Of a stretch of 64,000 bases of DNA, positions 10,849 to 23,400 are shown in pieces; position 1 is the stretch's first letter, and every line of letters starts with the position of its first letter. The notes under the pieces are model-generated. The model searched no databases, had not been told where the DNA came from, and worked only from the letters and a program-made list of their open reading frames with translations. The DNA is from Odontesthes bonariensis (lineage: Eukaryota > Chordata > Actinopteri > Atheriniformes > Atherinopsidae): the NCBI RefSeq assembly GCF_027942865.1, contig NC_134510.1, forward strand, positions 39,731,777 through 39,795,776, written 5' to 3'. A program made the translations under genes and the position numbers.

Positions 10849-11561
10849 CTTATGTGTCCCATTTAAAGACAAAGATGGACCCCTGAAGAGAAAAAAAAGT
10901 CAGGATGATCAACACAAATTAAACAGAAGAAGAAGAAGAATCACGAAGGAGACTCGGCCGTCATGGCTAACTTTTTTTATTTGCACGTCCACTGAGTGTT
11001 AACAAACCAACAGAGGTTAGCATCCAGGTCTACAGCAGGGGGCGCTCAAACACACTAAAGCTCCGAGGACTTCAGACAGGAAGGAGATCAGCAAACATCT
11101 GTACAAATCTACAGTCGAGTCAGTCAGAGCTTTAATCCGCCAACCGGATCCGAAGGCGGCGATGGAGATTGGGCTGGGAAAAAGCTGTGGAAGTCTGCAG
11201 CGTCTTCGGTGCTTCTAAGTGAAATTTAGCTTCACACAGGTTAATTAGCTCTGTTCTAGTAGCAGATTTAAGGTGGATCAACTGCAAAACTGGGACTAAA
11301 ATGTGCTCTCAGGACTAAAGGTCGACTCACGGCGTGTTATCACTCAAACTGATGACAAACGAAATATCAAACCTAAAAAAAACTTCGCTTTGGAGGAATG
11401 TTCAACAAAAACGCCGTCCGATTCCATCGTTCCCGGGGGAACGTTCACAAGGAGAAAGGTTCGGTGGAAACAGTCCGAATCTGGTCGAGAGGAGGATGAA
11501 AATGTACAAAAGGAGACACAGAAAGAGAGAAAGGAAGTCGCAGAAGCAGAGGGGAGCTGTG
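10849..11561. other. Intergenic, includes a segment repeated inverted at 34.1 kb
   Basis: No gene recognised. The piece at about 10,950-11,055 is similar, in inverted orientation, to 34,120-34,235 (shared TTTTTTTATTTGCACGTCCA and GAGTGTTAACAAACCA). ORFs at 11.3-11.6 kb lack any recognisable domain. Confidence 0.5.
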
Positions 11562-12415
11562 GCTGCTGATCGTGTTCATTCCACCTTAAATACAACCCAG
11601 CTGTGGCTGCTGACCGTGTTCATTCCACCTTAAATACAACCCAGCTGTGGCTGCTGACCGTGTTCATTCCACCTTAAATACAACCCAGCTGTGGCTGCTG
11701 ACCGTGTTCATTCCACCTTAAATACAACCCAGCTGTGGCTGCTGATCGTGTTCATTCCACCTTAAATACAACCCAGCTGTGGCTGCTGACCGTGTTCATT
11801 CCACCTTAAATACAACCTAGCAGCTGTGGCTGCTGACCCTGTTCATTCCACCTTAAATACAACCTAGCAGCTGTGGCTGCTGACCGTGTTCATTCCACCT
11901 TAAATACAACCTAGCAGCTGTGGCTGCTGACCGTGTTCATTCCACCTTAAATACAACCCAGCTGTGGCTGCTGATCGTGTTCATTCCACCTTAAATACAA
12001 CCTAGCAGCTGTGGCTGCTGACCGTGTTCATTCCACCTTAAATACAACCCAGCTGTGGCTGCTGATCGTGTTCATTCCACCTTAAATACAACCCAGCAGC
12101 TGTGGCTGCTGACCGTGTTCATTCCACCTTAAATACAACCCAGCTGTGGCTGCTGATCGTGTTCATTCCACCTTAAATACAACCCAGCTGTGGCTGCTGA
12201 TCGTGTTCATTCCACCTTAAATACAACCCAGCTGTGGCTGCTGATCGTGTTCATTCCACCTTAAATACAACCTAGCAGCTGTGGCTGCTGACCGTGTTCA
12301 TTCCACCTTAAATACAACCCAGCTGTGGCTGCTGACCGTGTTCATTCCACCTTAAATACAACCCAGCTGTGGCTGCTGATCGTGTTCATTCCACCTTAAA
12401 TACAACCCAGCTGAG
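11562..12415. repeat. 44-bp minisatellite, about 19 units
   Basis: Unit AGCTGTGGCTGCTGACCGTG followed by TTCATTCCACCTTAAATACAACCC. Some units carry an extra AGC, giving 47 bp. Units alternate GACCGTG and GATCGTG. Confidence 0.95.
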
Positions 12416-13195
12416 GTAAAAAAAATGGGTCGAATTTACCACGTTTTGTTCCCACAGACGTACAGTTTGAAAAATAGCTCAAAATTCCCAGTTAAAAAAA
12501 GGAGACGACAACAAATTAAAGGTGAAACTTTCAGGATATTTTGGCCAAAAGCTGCAGAATAAGATGAGCTCCTGAATATCCTTCCCTCCCTGCAGCGCCC
12601 TCTGGTGTTCACACGTCGCTCAGCAGGTAAAAAGAAGCTGTTTTTTAAGCCACAAACTGATGTTAATTCTGCGTTTTCCACTTTATTAAAGTGCGTTCCT
12701 AAACTTTCCCATTTAATCCAGCGTTGCATAATAAAGAATTAAATTCTTCAGATGAGGGCGTGATCGGATAAAACAACACGATGTGCGAGTTTTAGGGCTT
12801 AAATGGGAGACATGATGGAAAATAAAAACAAAACTTATGCTTTTACAGCATGTTTTTGGATGCCAAAAAGTCAGCGTTGTGGCCTCGATTGGGGTCCCTT
12901 TGGTTTAAAAATGTCTCGTCCTTCCTCTGAGGAAGAAAGCAAAAACGTTTCTGCTCGTGTTTCCTATAACTTCAGAAATAAAGAATAATAAAATAATTTA
13001 AAAAATGCAGAACTTTGTCTAAAGATGCCTGAAGTAGGGCTGGAAGGAGGGCTGCCACACGGTGAGGAAACGTGGGGTCATTAAGGGTGAAATCGTTTCA
13101 CTAATGTCTCCAGGCTGAACGTCTACGATGGAAAAAGCTCTCCTCGCACTTCAAGTCGAATCATTTTCGTGATTTTAAACGGAGCAATGTTATAA
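12416..13195. other. Intergenic, nothing recognised
   Basis: Short ORFs only, no domain or repeat family recognised. Confidence 0.4.
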
Positions 13196-13513
13196 AATAC
13201 AAAATAAAATACCCGTTGCCTTTTATCATAGGGAAAGCCATTACGATACAATTGGTGCTTTTGTTTTGAAAACAGGAAGTGAACCTACCCTCGTTGTAGC
13301 TAGCTTGAAACTGCCGTTTTGACAGGAAATGATGATCGGTCACGTTACGTTGCATCTTGGGTAGTTTGAGTATGAGTAGTAACCTCATGATGCATACCCA
13401 ACATTTCAGAGAATCTAGTATGCATCCGGGAACTTCTCGCTTACTCAAACTGGCATACTAACTCAGAAAGTTAGTAGGAGTAGTAGGAGAAGTATGCGGT
13501 TTGGAACACAGCC
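13196..13513. mobile_element. MITE with GGCTGTGTT ends, copy 2 (one end only)
   Basis: Matches the right part of the element at 10,276-10,848 from about ATAAAATACCCGTTGCC onward, ending AACACAGCC. The left half is absent. Confidence 0.65.
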
Positions 13514-13768
13514 ATTGAAAATGATCCCAGTAACGTTGCCTGCTCTGTAGCAGCTGTTTGCGGCGGGCTTTAGCATCTGGCAGTGAGCCACAGTTCTCCC
13601 GCTGGGCTGGATGAGCTGCAACAACCTTTGAACAAACTCTGCAATGGGCCGTAGGTCGTGTTCCAGGTCTGACTCTGGAGAACCGAACCGGTTCCAAACG
13701 GCAGCAGAAATTGGGCCTTTTTTTAAAGGGAACAAACGTGACTTTGGTCATCAGCCCACACAGCAGAG

Positions 13769-14356
13769 CTAACCTAACCCTAACCTAACCCTAAACCTAA
13801 TCCTAATCCTAATCCTAATCCTTACCCTAACCTACCCTAACCCTAAACCTAACCCTAACCTAACCTAACCTAACCTAACCCTACCCTAACCCTACCCTAA
13901 CCTAACCCTACCCTACCCTAAACCTAACCCTAACCCTAACCTAACCCTACCTTACCCTAACCCTAACCTAACCTAACCCTAACCTAACCTAACCCTAACC
14001 TAACCCTAACCCTAACCCTAACCTAACCCTAAACCCTAACCTAAACCTAACCCTAACCCTAACCCTAACCCTACCCTAAACCTAACCCTAAACCTAACCC
14101 TAACCTAACCCTACCCTAACCTAACCCTACCCTAACCCTACCCTAAACCTAACCTAACCCTACCCCTACCCTAACCTAACCCTACCCTAAACCTAAACCT
14201 AACCCTAACCCTAACCTAACCCTACCCCTACCCTAACCTAACCCTACCCTAAACCTAACCCTAACCTAAACCTAACCCTAACCCTAACCTAAACCTAACC
14301 CTAACCCTAACCCTACCCTACCCTACCCTACCCTAACCTAACCCTAACCTAACCTA
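13769..14356. repeat. Interstitial telomere-like repeat array
   Basis: About 590 bp of CCCTAA with frequent variants CCTAA, CCCTA and CCCTAAA. The plus strand is the C-rich strand. It is degenerate, so this is an interstitial telomeric sequence and not a functional chromosome end. Confidence 0.95.
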
Positions 14357-15186
14357 CCCCTGAGCTGCTGGCTGCCAGGCACACAGCACAGGTGCTGTTG
14401 CTGTTGGTGTCAGAGCCTCCACCCGAGACGTTCCAGTCGCTAAACGTGAGTTTCTGTAAAAGAAAAGGCGAGCTACGCTGCACCTTTACCTTAAATGAAC
14501 ATGTGCGAAGGGTGTTGTGTTCCCACCAATGCTGATCGGAGCCAGAGCCGATAAATATCCAAACCGTGACGCCTGAAGTAGCCCAGCGGGAGCAGTGGAA
14601 GTTACAGAGAAAAAAACCCATTTTCTTTCAAAATAAACTGTCCTGAACGTCGGATCAATCGATAAAACGGTGTGTCTCACCGCCTGAGATGCCCAAGTCC
14701 TCCTCAGATATTTCAAAGTATCCAGATATCTGTTACTGGCCACATCGCCCAGTCCTACATGAGCACCACTCGTCCAAAAGGAGGCCGAACCAACAGAAAA
14801 GTGAGGTGGACCCTAAAACAGGACAATGTGAATGCAGATGGGGAAAAAAGGAGCTGTTGTCCCATCTTTGTGTGGTTTTTAAGCTCAAACTACAGGAATT
14901 TATACCCCCCCAAACAGCCATCAGCACCACAGCTGCCCTCTGCTTCAGCACAGGAGTGCATTCATGTTACAAACAGGTAATTTACATCGTCTTTCAGCCC
15001 TCATGATCAGAGGACCGCTTCATCCTCATCGTCTATGCTCAGTCAGGACACGTTAGTCTGCTTTTTAATCCACATTCACGTTAGAATCTAGAGCGTGGTC
15101 CACCTCCTCCGGTATCCGGGGAGAGTGAGGCGTGAAAATGATCTCTAACGGGGGGGCGGAGTCCGACATGCTGCCGCTAAGACGTG
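14357..15186. other. Sequence downstream of syt11, nothing recognised
   Basis: No coding region recognised. A long syt11 3' UTR could reach here, but nothing in the sequence proves that. Confidence 0.35.
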
Positions 15187-16440
15187 GAGGACACTTCCTG
15201 CCAGGAGGACACTTCCTAGGTGCACACTTCCTGTCAGGAGGACACTTCTGCCAGGAGGATACTTCTTCCAGGAGGACAATTCCTGTCAGGAGGACACTTC
15301 CTGCCAGGAGGACAATTCCTGCCAGGAGGACACTTCCTGCCAGGAGGACACTTCTGTCAGGAGGATACTTCTTCCAGGAGGATACTTCCTGTCAGGAGGA
15401 CACTTCCTGCCAGGAGGACACTTCCTGCCAGGAGGACACTTCTGCCAGGAGGATACTTCTTCCAGGAGGACAATTCCTGTCAGGAGGGCACTTCCTGCCA
15501 GGAGGACAATTCCTGCCAGGAGGACACTTCCTGCCAGGAGGAGACTTCCTGCCAGGAGGACACTTCCTGCCAGGTGGACACTTCCTGTCAGGAGGACACT
15601 TCTGCCAGGAGGACACTTCCTGCCAGGAGGAGACTTCTTGCCAGGAGGACACTTCCTGCCAGGAGGACACTTCCTGCCAGGTGGACACTTCCTGCCAGGA
15701 GGACACTTCCTGCCAGGAGGACACTTCCTGCCAGGAGGAGACTTCCTGCCAGGAGGACACTTCCTGCCAGGAGGATACTTCCTGCCAGGAGGACACTTCC
15801 TAGGAGGACACTTCCTGCCAGGAGGACACTTCCTGCCAGGAGGACACTTCCTCCCAGGAGGACACTTCCTAGGAGGACACTTCCTGCCAGGAGGACACTT
15901 CCTGCCAGGAGGAGACTTCCTGCCAGGAGGACACTTCCTGCCAGGAGGACACTTCCTGCCAGGAGGAGACTTCCTGCCAGGAGGACACTTCCTGCCAGGA
16001 GGACACTTCCTGCCAGGAGGACACTTCCTGCCAGGAGGACACTTCCTAGGAGGACACTTCCTGCCAGGAGGACACTTCCTCCCAGGAGGACACTTCCTCC
16101 CAGGAGGACACTTCCTAGGAGGACACTTCCTGCCAGGAGGACACTTCCTAGGAGGACACTTCCTGCCAGGAGGACACTTCCTCCCAGGAGGACACTTCCT
16201 AGGAGGATACTTCCTGCCAGGAGGACACTTCCTGCCAGGACGACACTTCCTAGGTGCACACTTCCTAGGAGGACACTTCCTGCCAGGAGGACACTTCCTG
16301 CCAGGAGGACACTTCCTGCCAGGACGACACTTCCTAGGTGCACACTTCCTAGGAGGACACTTCCTGCCAGGAGGACACTTCCTCCCAGGAGGACACTTCC
16401 TAGGAGGACACTTCCTGCCAGGAGGACACTTCCACTTCCT
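15187..16440. repeat. 18-bp minisatellite, about 70 units
   Basis: Unit ACTTCCTGCCAGGAGGAC, with shorter 15- or 12-bp variants such as CTAGGAGGACACTTC. Because most units are multiples of three, several frames on both strands stay open for hundreds of codons. Those frames are not genes. Confidence 0.95.
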
Positions 16441-16952
16441 GCCAGGTGGAGCAGCAGAGCGAGACGTCGGGGGGGGGTTTGCAGCGGTTTCTTATCGGGT
16501 CCTACTGACGAGTCGTTACACTTGGATATATTTAGTTATATGCGTTAAGTTTTGATCCCGTTGGACTTCTTCTTCTGTCAGAGCTGAAGTTTCTTCCCTT
16601 CGATCGGTCGGCGACGTCAGCAGCTCTTCAGAGTCTTTTTTTTTGTTTTTCTTTTCAGACAGACATGCGATGAACTGCATGACAACAGCAAGAGGGGGAG
16701 ATCTTTTTCTTTTTTTTCCTTTTGAATTTCTTCTTCTTCTTTTTTTTTAATGGTATTTGAGCATTCCTTTCACCCCCCGTCTACACACAGACAGCCAGTA
16801 GGAAACACGAGAACAGTCTTAGAAATGGACGTCATGGTTCTGGAAAAACAGCTTTTTCTTTACCGGCTGCGGGGGGGATTCTTACACTTGCAAATGTCGT
16901 GGTTGTTGAGAGATAATAGAGACGGAGAGTTTAACTATGGTCACAACAGAGT

Positions 16953-17010
16953 GTGTGTGTTGCAGATGTGTGTGTGTGTTGCAGATGTGTGTGTGTGTGT
17001 GTGTGTGTGG
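16953..17010. repeat. (GT)n microsatellite
   Basis: GT runs interrupted by TGCAGA, located just past the end of the syt11 coding region (in its 3' UTR orientation). Confidence 0.85.
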
Positions 17011-17030
17011 ATGTGCTGTACACTGAGTCT

Positions 17031-17036
17031 TTATTT
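17031..17036 (-). terminator. Candidate syt11 polyadenylation signal
   Basis: TTTATT on the plus strand gives AATAAA on the minus strand, about 75 bases past the stop codon. SYT11 in other vertebrates has a long 3' UTR, so this may be a proximal site only. Confidence 0.3.
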
Positions 17037-17109
17037 CCCAGTGGCGTCCACTGGTGGAGTCCCAGCTTCTCGGTGGCGTCGGCTGGTTTCCGGAGCTCCG
17101 CCTCCTCCC

Positions 17110-17420
17110 TCAGTACTCGCTCAGGTTGTGCCATTTGGATATCTGCCGGCGGGGGTTTTCACACACCTCCCTCCAGTGGGAGGCGCCGGAGGACGAGGGG
17201 CTGTGGAGGCCGAGCAGCAGGCGGCCCAGCACCTCGTTCTTGGTGGTCCGGTCGAAGTCGACCACCAGGAACTCCACGGAGATCTCGGGCAGCAGCTCAG
17301 GCGGGATGTCGTAGATGAAGGACTCGTTGAAGACCGGGTTCAGCGTGCACTTCTTCACGTGGGTCTTCTTCTTGGCGATGCGCTTACGGCCGTAGAAGAC
17401 GTTCACCTTCACGTAGGGGT
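17110..17420 (-). CDS. syt11: syt11 exon 4 (rest of C2B and stop)
   Basis: Acceptor CTCCTCAG before 17420. Completes Asn across the junction, then [20 protein letters not shown] and the C-terminal [11 protein letters not shown] block, stop TGA at 17112-17110. Confidence 0.92.
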
Positions 17421-20400
17421 CTGAGGAGAAGAAGAGAAGAAGAAAATGGAGCGTGAGATGACTTATAAATAAAGCTGGGCAACGATTAAAATTTTTAATC
17501 TAATTAATCACATGATTTCCCTGATTAATCACGATTAATCGCATTTGTACGCAGAATCCAAAAATGAATCCAAAAGTAGTGTATAGCTTTTAGCATTTAG
17601 CTTTATTTGAAATGTGCTGCCATACATTGATTGATTTTTATTTATTTGTTTATTTTGTCATTTAGTCATTTATTATTATTTAGTTAGTAGTATTATTATT
17701 GTTGTTTTGTTGTTGTTAATACAATCATTGTAAATATTTAAAAAAATGTTGAGCTACTTGACGAATTTGAATTTCCCCCATTGGGGGATGAATAAAGTAT
17801 TTTTCTATTCTATTTTATTCTATATGAATGAAAGTGCCATAACATTTGTTGTGCAAACACACTTTTAACATCAGCATCTTTCTGTAGTTTTTATGTAGAA
17901 GCCTCGCTCCACTGTCTGTTTCCTTGAATGACTTGCTGCTATCAGTTGTGTGTTTTGCCTTTAAGTGATATTTTAGACTGGAACTACTACGCTGAGAAGA
18001 CAACTTGGCAGAGTTTACAGATGACTTTGGTTCTGTCGACTCCGCCGTCTGGAAGAACTTTAACATGAAAATGGCCGAGTAAAAGTTCCGTACCCTTCTC
18101 CATGTTTGGTGGATCCGCCGATTACTTTCTTTTCCTGTTCCACAGCAGACAGCAGCAGACTTTTACAAAATAAAAGCCTGTGAGCAACAGACTTTTACAA
18201 AATAAAAGCCTGTGAGAAACAGACTTTTACAGAATAAAAGCCTGTGAGCAACAGACTTTTACAAAATAAAAGCCTGTGAGCAGCAGACTTTTACAGAATA
18301 AAATAAATAATAAAACAGGGGGGGTCCGTGGCGTAGTGGGCTGAGCAGGCGCCCCGTGTACAGAGGTTATAGTCCTCGCTGCAGCTGGCCCCGGTTCAAG
18401 TCCCGTATCAGACGGCCCTGTGCTGCGTGTTGTTCCCCCTCTCTCTGCCCCCTGCTTCCTGTCTCTCTGAACGTTCCATTAAAGGCACAAAAGCCCCAAA
18501 AAATGAAATTTAAAAAAAAACTGCATTAATGCGCAATAAAATATTTATCGGCGTTAAATAATTAACGAGTTAACTCGCCCAGCCCTAAATATAATACATC
18601 CATGTTTCCCACATGCTGCGTTTGACCTTTTATTTGGAGATCTGCAGCATCTTTAGCAGATAACCACGTGTTTATATCCATCCTTCTACGTTGTACCTGC
18701 TGCCCCTGGGTTCCATCCTGAGAAAGCATGGCATCTCTTTCCATTGCTATGCTGATGACAGCCAGATCTATGCGCCACTAAGGAAGAAGGATGCTTTCTC
18801 TCTGAAACCACTTCTGTTATGTCTTGAAGACATTAAAGCCTGGATGTCCTTAAACTTTTTAAAATTCAACGAAAATAAGACAGAAGTGATGGTGTTTGGT
18901 CCCAGTGGCTCTTGTGAACCCCCTCCTGTTGACTTGGGCCCCTTGGTGCGACACAGGAAGCCAACAGTCACAAACTTGGGTTTTATGCACTCTATCTTGG
19001 AGTCAGCCAGTTTATTGTTTATTATTGTTTTTCCACTGTTCTTATCTTTTATGCCTTATACTTCGTGCTGTTACTCATGCACAGCACTTTAGCTCAGCCA
19101 CGGCTGTTTTTAAAGGGCTTTATAAATAAAGTTGAGTTGAAATCTGAACCTGAGCCGCACTTCTCGTCTTCGGTTTCCGTCTCCGTACGCTCACAAACTC
19201 GTTGGGCACGCCACTCTTTACTTTGCTTTGCAGGGGTGCAAACAGAGGTATGGTCAAAAAGGAGTGAGATTATCGAAGCCCACGCCCCCGCAGGAATTAT
19301 CATATAATTACATTTTGCCACCACCTCTGCCATCCAGGGCTCACCCTATTCACACAAAAATGTTCTTTATATGAAAATACACTGTCCCAGTTCCTTGGAA
19401 ATTCTTAAAAGTAAAGAATACTGAGACAACGCTGGAAACATTTGGCATGTCCCCTTTTTTTCAATTTTTTTGAAAAAGTCTGACATTTTGAATATGACTC
19501 AATACACTCAAATTCCAAAATATCACACCATTAACAACCTCAGTTCACTCTCATAGCCTTTTATATCACCACAACTTTCTTTAGCACATCGAGAAACAAC
19601 AGAAAAATAGCCTCAGAGCAGCTAAAAAGACAAGTTTCTCACCGTTGCTCTCTGTATTTCAAATTACGCCGATATCGGAGCTTGCAGCGGCTCTACAGGT
19701 GACAGGTGAGTGTTAAGCTGGGCATACACTGTGCGATTTTTTCAATCGCGGTATTCAGCTGCTGCTCATACTGTACGAGTGAATCGCAAGGGTTAAAACG
19801 TCACAGCTCACGATTCCTGTTCTCACACTGTACGACCCGATGGTCTGATGCGATCTGGCTGCTCACACTGCACGACACGTCGGACTCGGTCGCTGCCATG
19901 CTGTTCTGTTGTCTTTTTCTTCTTCTGTTGACATTTTTCTCTTCCGTACCTATGTTCGCGCATGCGTAGTGTGACAGGATGAGGTCAATCGGCTGGTCCA
20001 GCTGCTTCAACTGTGCGAGAGCCTCACGAGGGGCGACCAGGATTTCAAACAAGTTGGATTTTCATCCGATCGATCGGGAGGTGGTCGGGAGGGCTTAATC
20101 GTTTGTCGTTACCCCATGTATACTACACGATGCGAGACGCACGATTGAGCCAAAACTCGGCCCGATCTCCAAAATAGTCGCACGAGTGAAAATCTTGTCG
20201 ACATCGGGCCAAAAATCGCACAGTGTATGCCCAGCTTTAGCCTGTTAGACACAGAGCTAGCATTAGCATGGACGACGGTAAGCGTTAACAAGCCTTTATT
20301 TTGATAACTGACTCGTCTTACCGACGTACTTGTCTCCGGACTTCCAATCGGTATGTGCTCTGACTTTCTTTCAGTGTAACTCGGGATTTTTCTCCTTTTT

Positions 20401-23400
20401 CTGTCCTTTTCACAAGTAGCTGCGCTTTACTTCTCTGGTTAAGGTCAGAAAATAACGTAAAAATCGTGCGCCTGCAGTTCACCTGGCTGTTGAGGCACTC
20501 CCCACGTGGGGTGATACGAACTGTGCGGTGCATTCAAATGCAACAGGAACATTAAACTTTACCGATGCAAACATAAAATAAATACTCTCCCGGTTCTTTT
20601 ATTGGTCTCTATGTCAGTCCAGAGAGATTCGGGGCTGAACTTTGATGAAATTATAATCAGACATTACAACAACACCCCCCCCCCCCCCACCCCCTAAAAA
20701 AAACTCATCGGATCTGCACGATTCACACAAGTCCCCCAGACAGCTGTGAAAAAGGCGGCATCCGCCAAAAGGCGCGCCGTTTGCACCCCTGCTTTGTCTG
20801 TGCCGTAGTCCCGTCGACATGCAGGCGTCTCAAAATGATGCCGTAGCGGATCACACTCAGTTTATAAGTAGGGCTGGGCGAGTTAACTCGTTACTATCGC
20901 TTTAACTTGTTAACTGTCAAACTCCTGAAGTTCGCGGACGACACCACCCTCATTGGACTCATCTCTGGTGGGGATGAGTCCGCCTACAGGGGGGAGATTG
21001 ACCATCTGGTGACCTGGTGTGGACTGAACAACCTGGAGCTCAACGCTGTGAAGACAGTGGAGATGGTGGTGGACTACAGGAAGAGCCCAGCCCCACTCAC
21101 CCCCATCACCCTGACAGACTCCCCAGTCCACACTGTGGAGTCCTTCCGCTTCCTGGGCAGCGTCATCTCCCAGGACCTCAAGTGGGAGCTGAACATCAGC
21201 TCCCTGACCAAGAAAGCCCAACAGAGGCTGTACTTCCTGCGGCAGCTGAAGAAACTCAACCTGCCAAAGACAATGATGGTGCACTTCTACACCTCCATCA
21301 TCGAGTCCATCCTCACCTCGTCCATCACCATCTGGTACGCTGCGGCCACCGCCAAGGACAAGGGCAGGCTGCAGCGTGTCATCCACTCTGCGGAGAGGGT
21401 GATCGGCTGTAATCTGCCATCTCTGCAGGACCTGCACGCCTCCAGGACGCTGAGGCATGCAGGCAAGATTGTGGCCGACCCCTCCCACCCCGGACACAAA
21501 CTTTTTGAGGCACTCCCCTCTGGCAGGAGGCTGCGGTCCATCAGGACCAAAACCTCCCGCCACAAGAACAGCTTCTTCCCCTCTGCAGTTGGCCTCACCA
21601 ACAAGGCCCGCTGTACCCCACTGACACTTTATATATTAACGTTATATTAACGTTCTGTCTCGCTGTCATTACAGAGTGCGTTACATTAACGCACTCTTCT
21701 TACAAATACTTTGCACATATATTTTTTTTTTACATTTATTACTTTATTCTATTATTATTCTATTTTTTGTTTTGTTCTTATGGCACCAAAGAGACCAGGC
21801 CAAATTCCTCGTGATGTACAAATTACTTGGCAATAAAACCTTTTCTGATTCTGATTTAACGCAGATAAATATTTTATCGCGCATTAACGCAGGTTTTATT
21901 ATTGTTGAGAAGGGTACGGAACTTTTACTCGGCCATTTTCATGTTAAAGTTCTTCCAGACGGCGGAGTCGACAGAACCAAAGTCATCTGTAAACTCTGCC
22001 AAGTTGAATTGTCTTCTCAGCGTAGTAGTTCCAGTCTAAAATATCACTTAAAGGCAAAACACACAACTGATAGCAGCAAGTCATTCAAGGAAACAGACAG
22101 TGGAGCGAGGCTTCTACATAAAAACTACAGAAAGATGCTGATGTTAAAAGTGTGTTTGCACAACAAATGTTATGGCACTTTCATTCATATGGCAGCACAT
22201 TTAAAATAAAGCTAAATGCTAAAAGCTATACGCTACTTTTGGATTCATTTTTGGATTCTGCGTACAAATGCGATTAATCGTGATTAATCAGGGAAATCAT
22301 GTGATTAATTAGATTAAAGAGTTTAATCGTTGTGTGTCTCTGTGTATGCGTATACATGGGTTAAAGGAAAAAAGGCTCCTTTTCGGCAGCTTGTGGTGCT
22401 CGTGTTGGTCGTACTCACTGGCTGACAGGCCGGTGATGTCCATCTTGGGAAGGTGTCGAGCCTTCAGGACGACCACGCTGAGGCGATGAGACACCGGCTG
22501 GTAGGACAGAGACGCCAGCAGCTCGCCACGACTCTCACACTGAAACACACAAAGACTCGTGAGCGCGATGCATAGTGTAAATGTTTCTTTTTTAAATAAG
22601 TTTTTCTTGCAAAAGTGTGTCAGAGTGAGACCCTGTGGGAAAACAGGAAATAAGAGACTTTAAGATGTTAAAATACAGTTTATGAAAGCAGAGACGGCAG
22701 GAGAGAAGCTAACAGATGCTAGCACAGCTGGATGTTAGCTAGGAAGCTAACAGATGCTTGCACAGCTGGATATTAGCTAGGAAGCTAACAGATGCTAGCA
22801 CAGCTAGATGTTAGCTAGGAAGCTAACGCTATTAGCACAGCTGGATGTTAGCTAGGAAGCTAACAGATGCTTGCACAGCTGGATGTTAGCTAGGAAGCTA
22901 ACAGATGCTTGCACAGCTGGATGTTAGCTAGGAAGCTAACAGATGCTAACACAGTTGGATGTTAGCTAGGAAGCTAACAGATGCTTGCACAGCTGTATGT
23001 TAGCTAGGAAGCTAACAGATGCTAGCACAGCTGGATGTTAGCTAGGAAGCTAACAGATGTTAGCACAGCTGGATGTTAGCTAGGAAGCTAACAGATGTTA
23101 GCACAGCTGGATGTTAGCTAGGAATCCAATAGATGCTAGCACAGCTGGATGTTAGCTAGGAAGCGAACAGATGCTAACACAGCTGGATGTTAGCTAGGAA
23201 GCTAACAGATGCTTGCATAGCTGGATGTTAGCTAGGAAGCTAACAGATGCTAGCACAGCTGGATGTTAGCTAGGAAGCTAACAGATGCTTGCACAGCTGG
23301 ATGTTAGCTGGGAAGCTCACAGATGCTAGCACAGCTGGATGTTAGCTAGGAAGCTAACAGATGCTAGCACAGCTGGATGTTAGCTAGGAAGCTAACAGAT

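Larger units (their letters stand above)
17470..18587 (-). mobile_element. hAT/BED composite element, copy B
   Basis: Left end TAAAGCTGGGC (mutated), right end CGCCCAGCCCTA. It contains a damaged BED ORF, about five 32-bp minisatellite units and a SINE, and is interrupted at 17,617-17,825 by a LINE tail. It lies in syt11 intron 3. No convincing target duplication. Confidence 0.8.
20869..22335 (+). mobile_element. hAT/BED composite element, copy C
   Basis: Starts TAGGGCTGGGCGAGTTAACT. It is split by a Rex1-like LINE, then resumes TTAACGCAGATAAATATTTTATCGC and the BED ORF. The far terminus is degraded. It has no minisatellite and no SINE. Inserted in syt11 intron 3, opposite to copy B. Confidence 0.75.

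Noticed and set aside
15132..16555. Several long ORFs (223, 442, 305 codons plus; 251 minus)
   Set aside because: They are produced by the 18-bp tandem repeat, which has no stops in several frames. Repetitive translation and absence of any domain argue against genes.
18393..18403. tRNA gene suggested by the B box
   Set aside because: Part of a SINE with degenerate cloverleaf and long body; the same in the other two copies.
20910..21563. 217-codon minus-strand ORF
   Set aside because: Antisense of the LINE reverse transcriptase frame.
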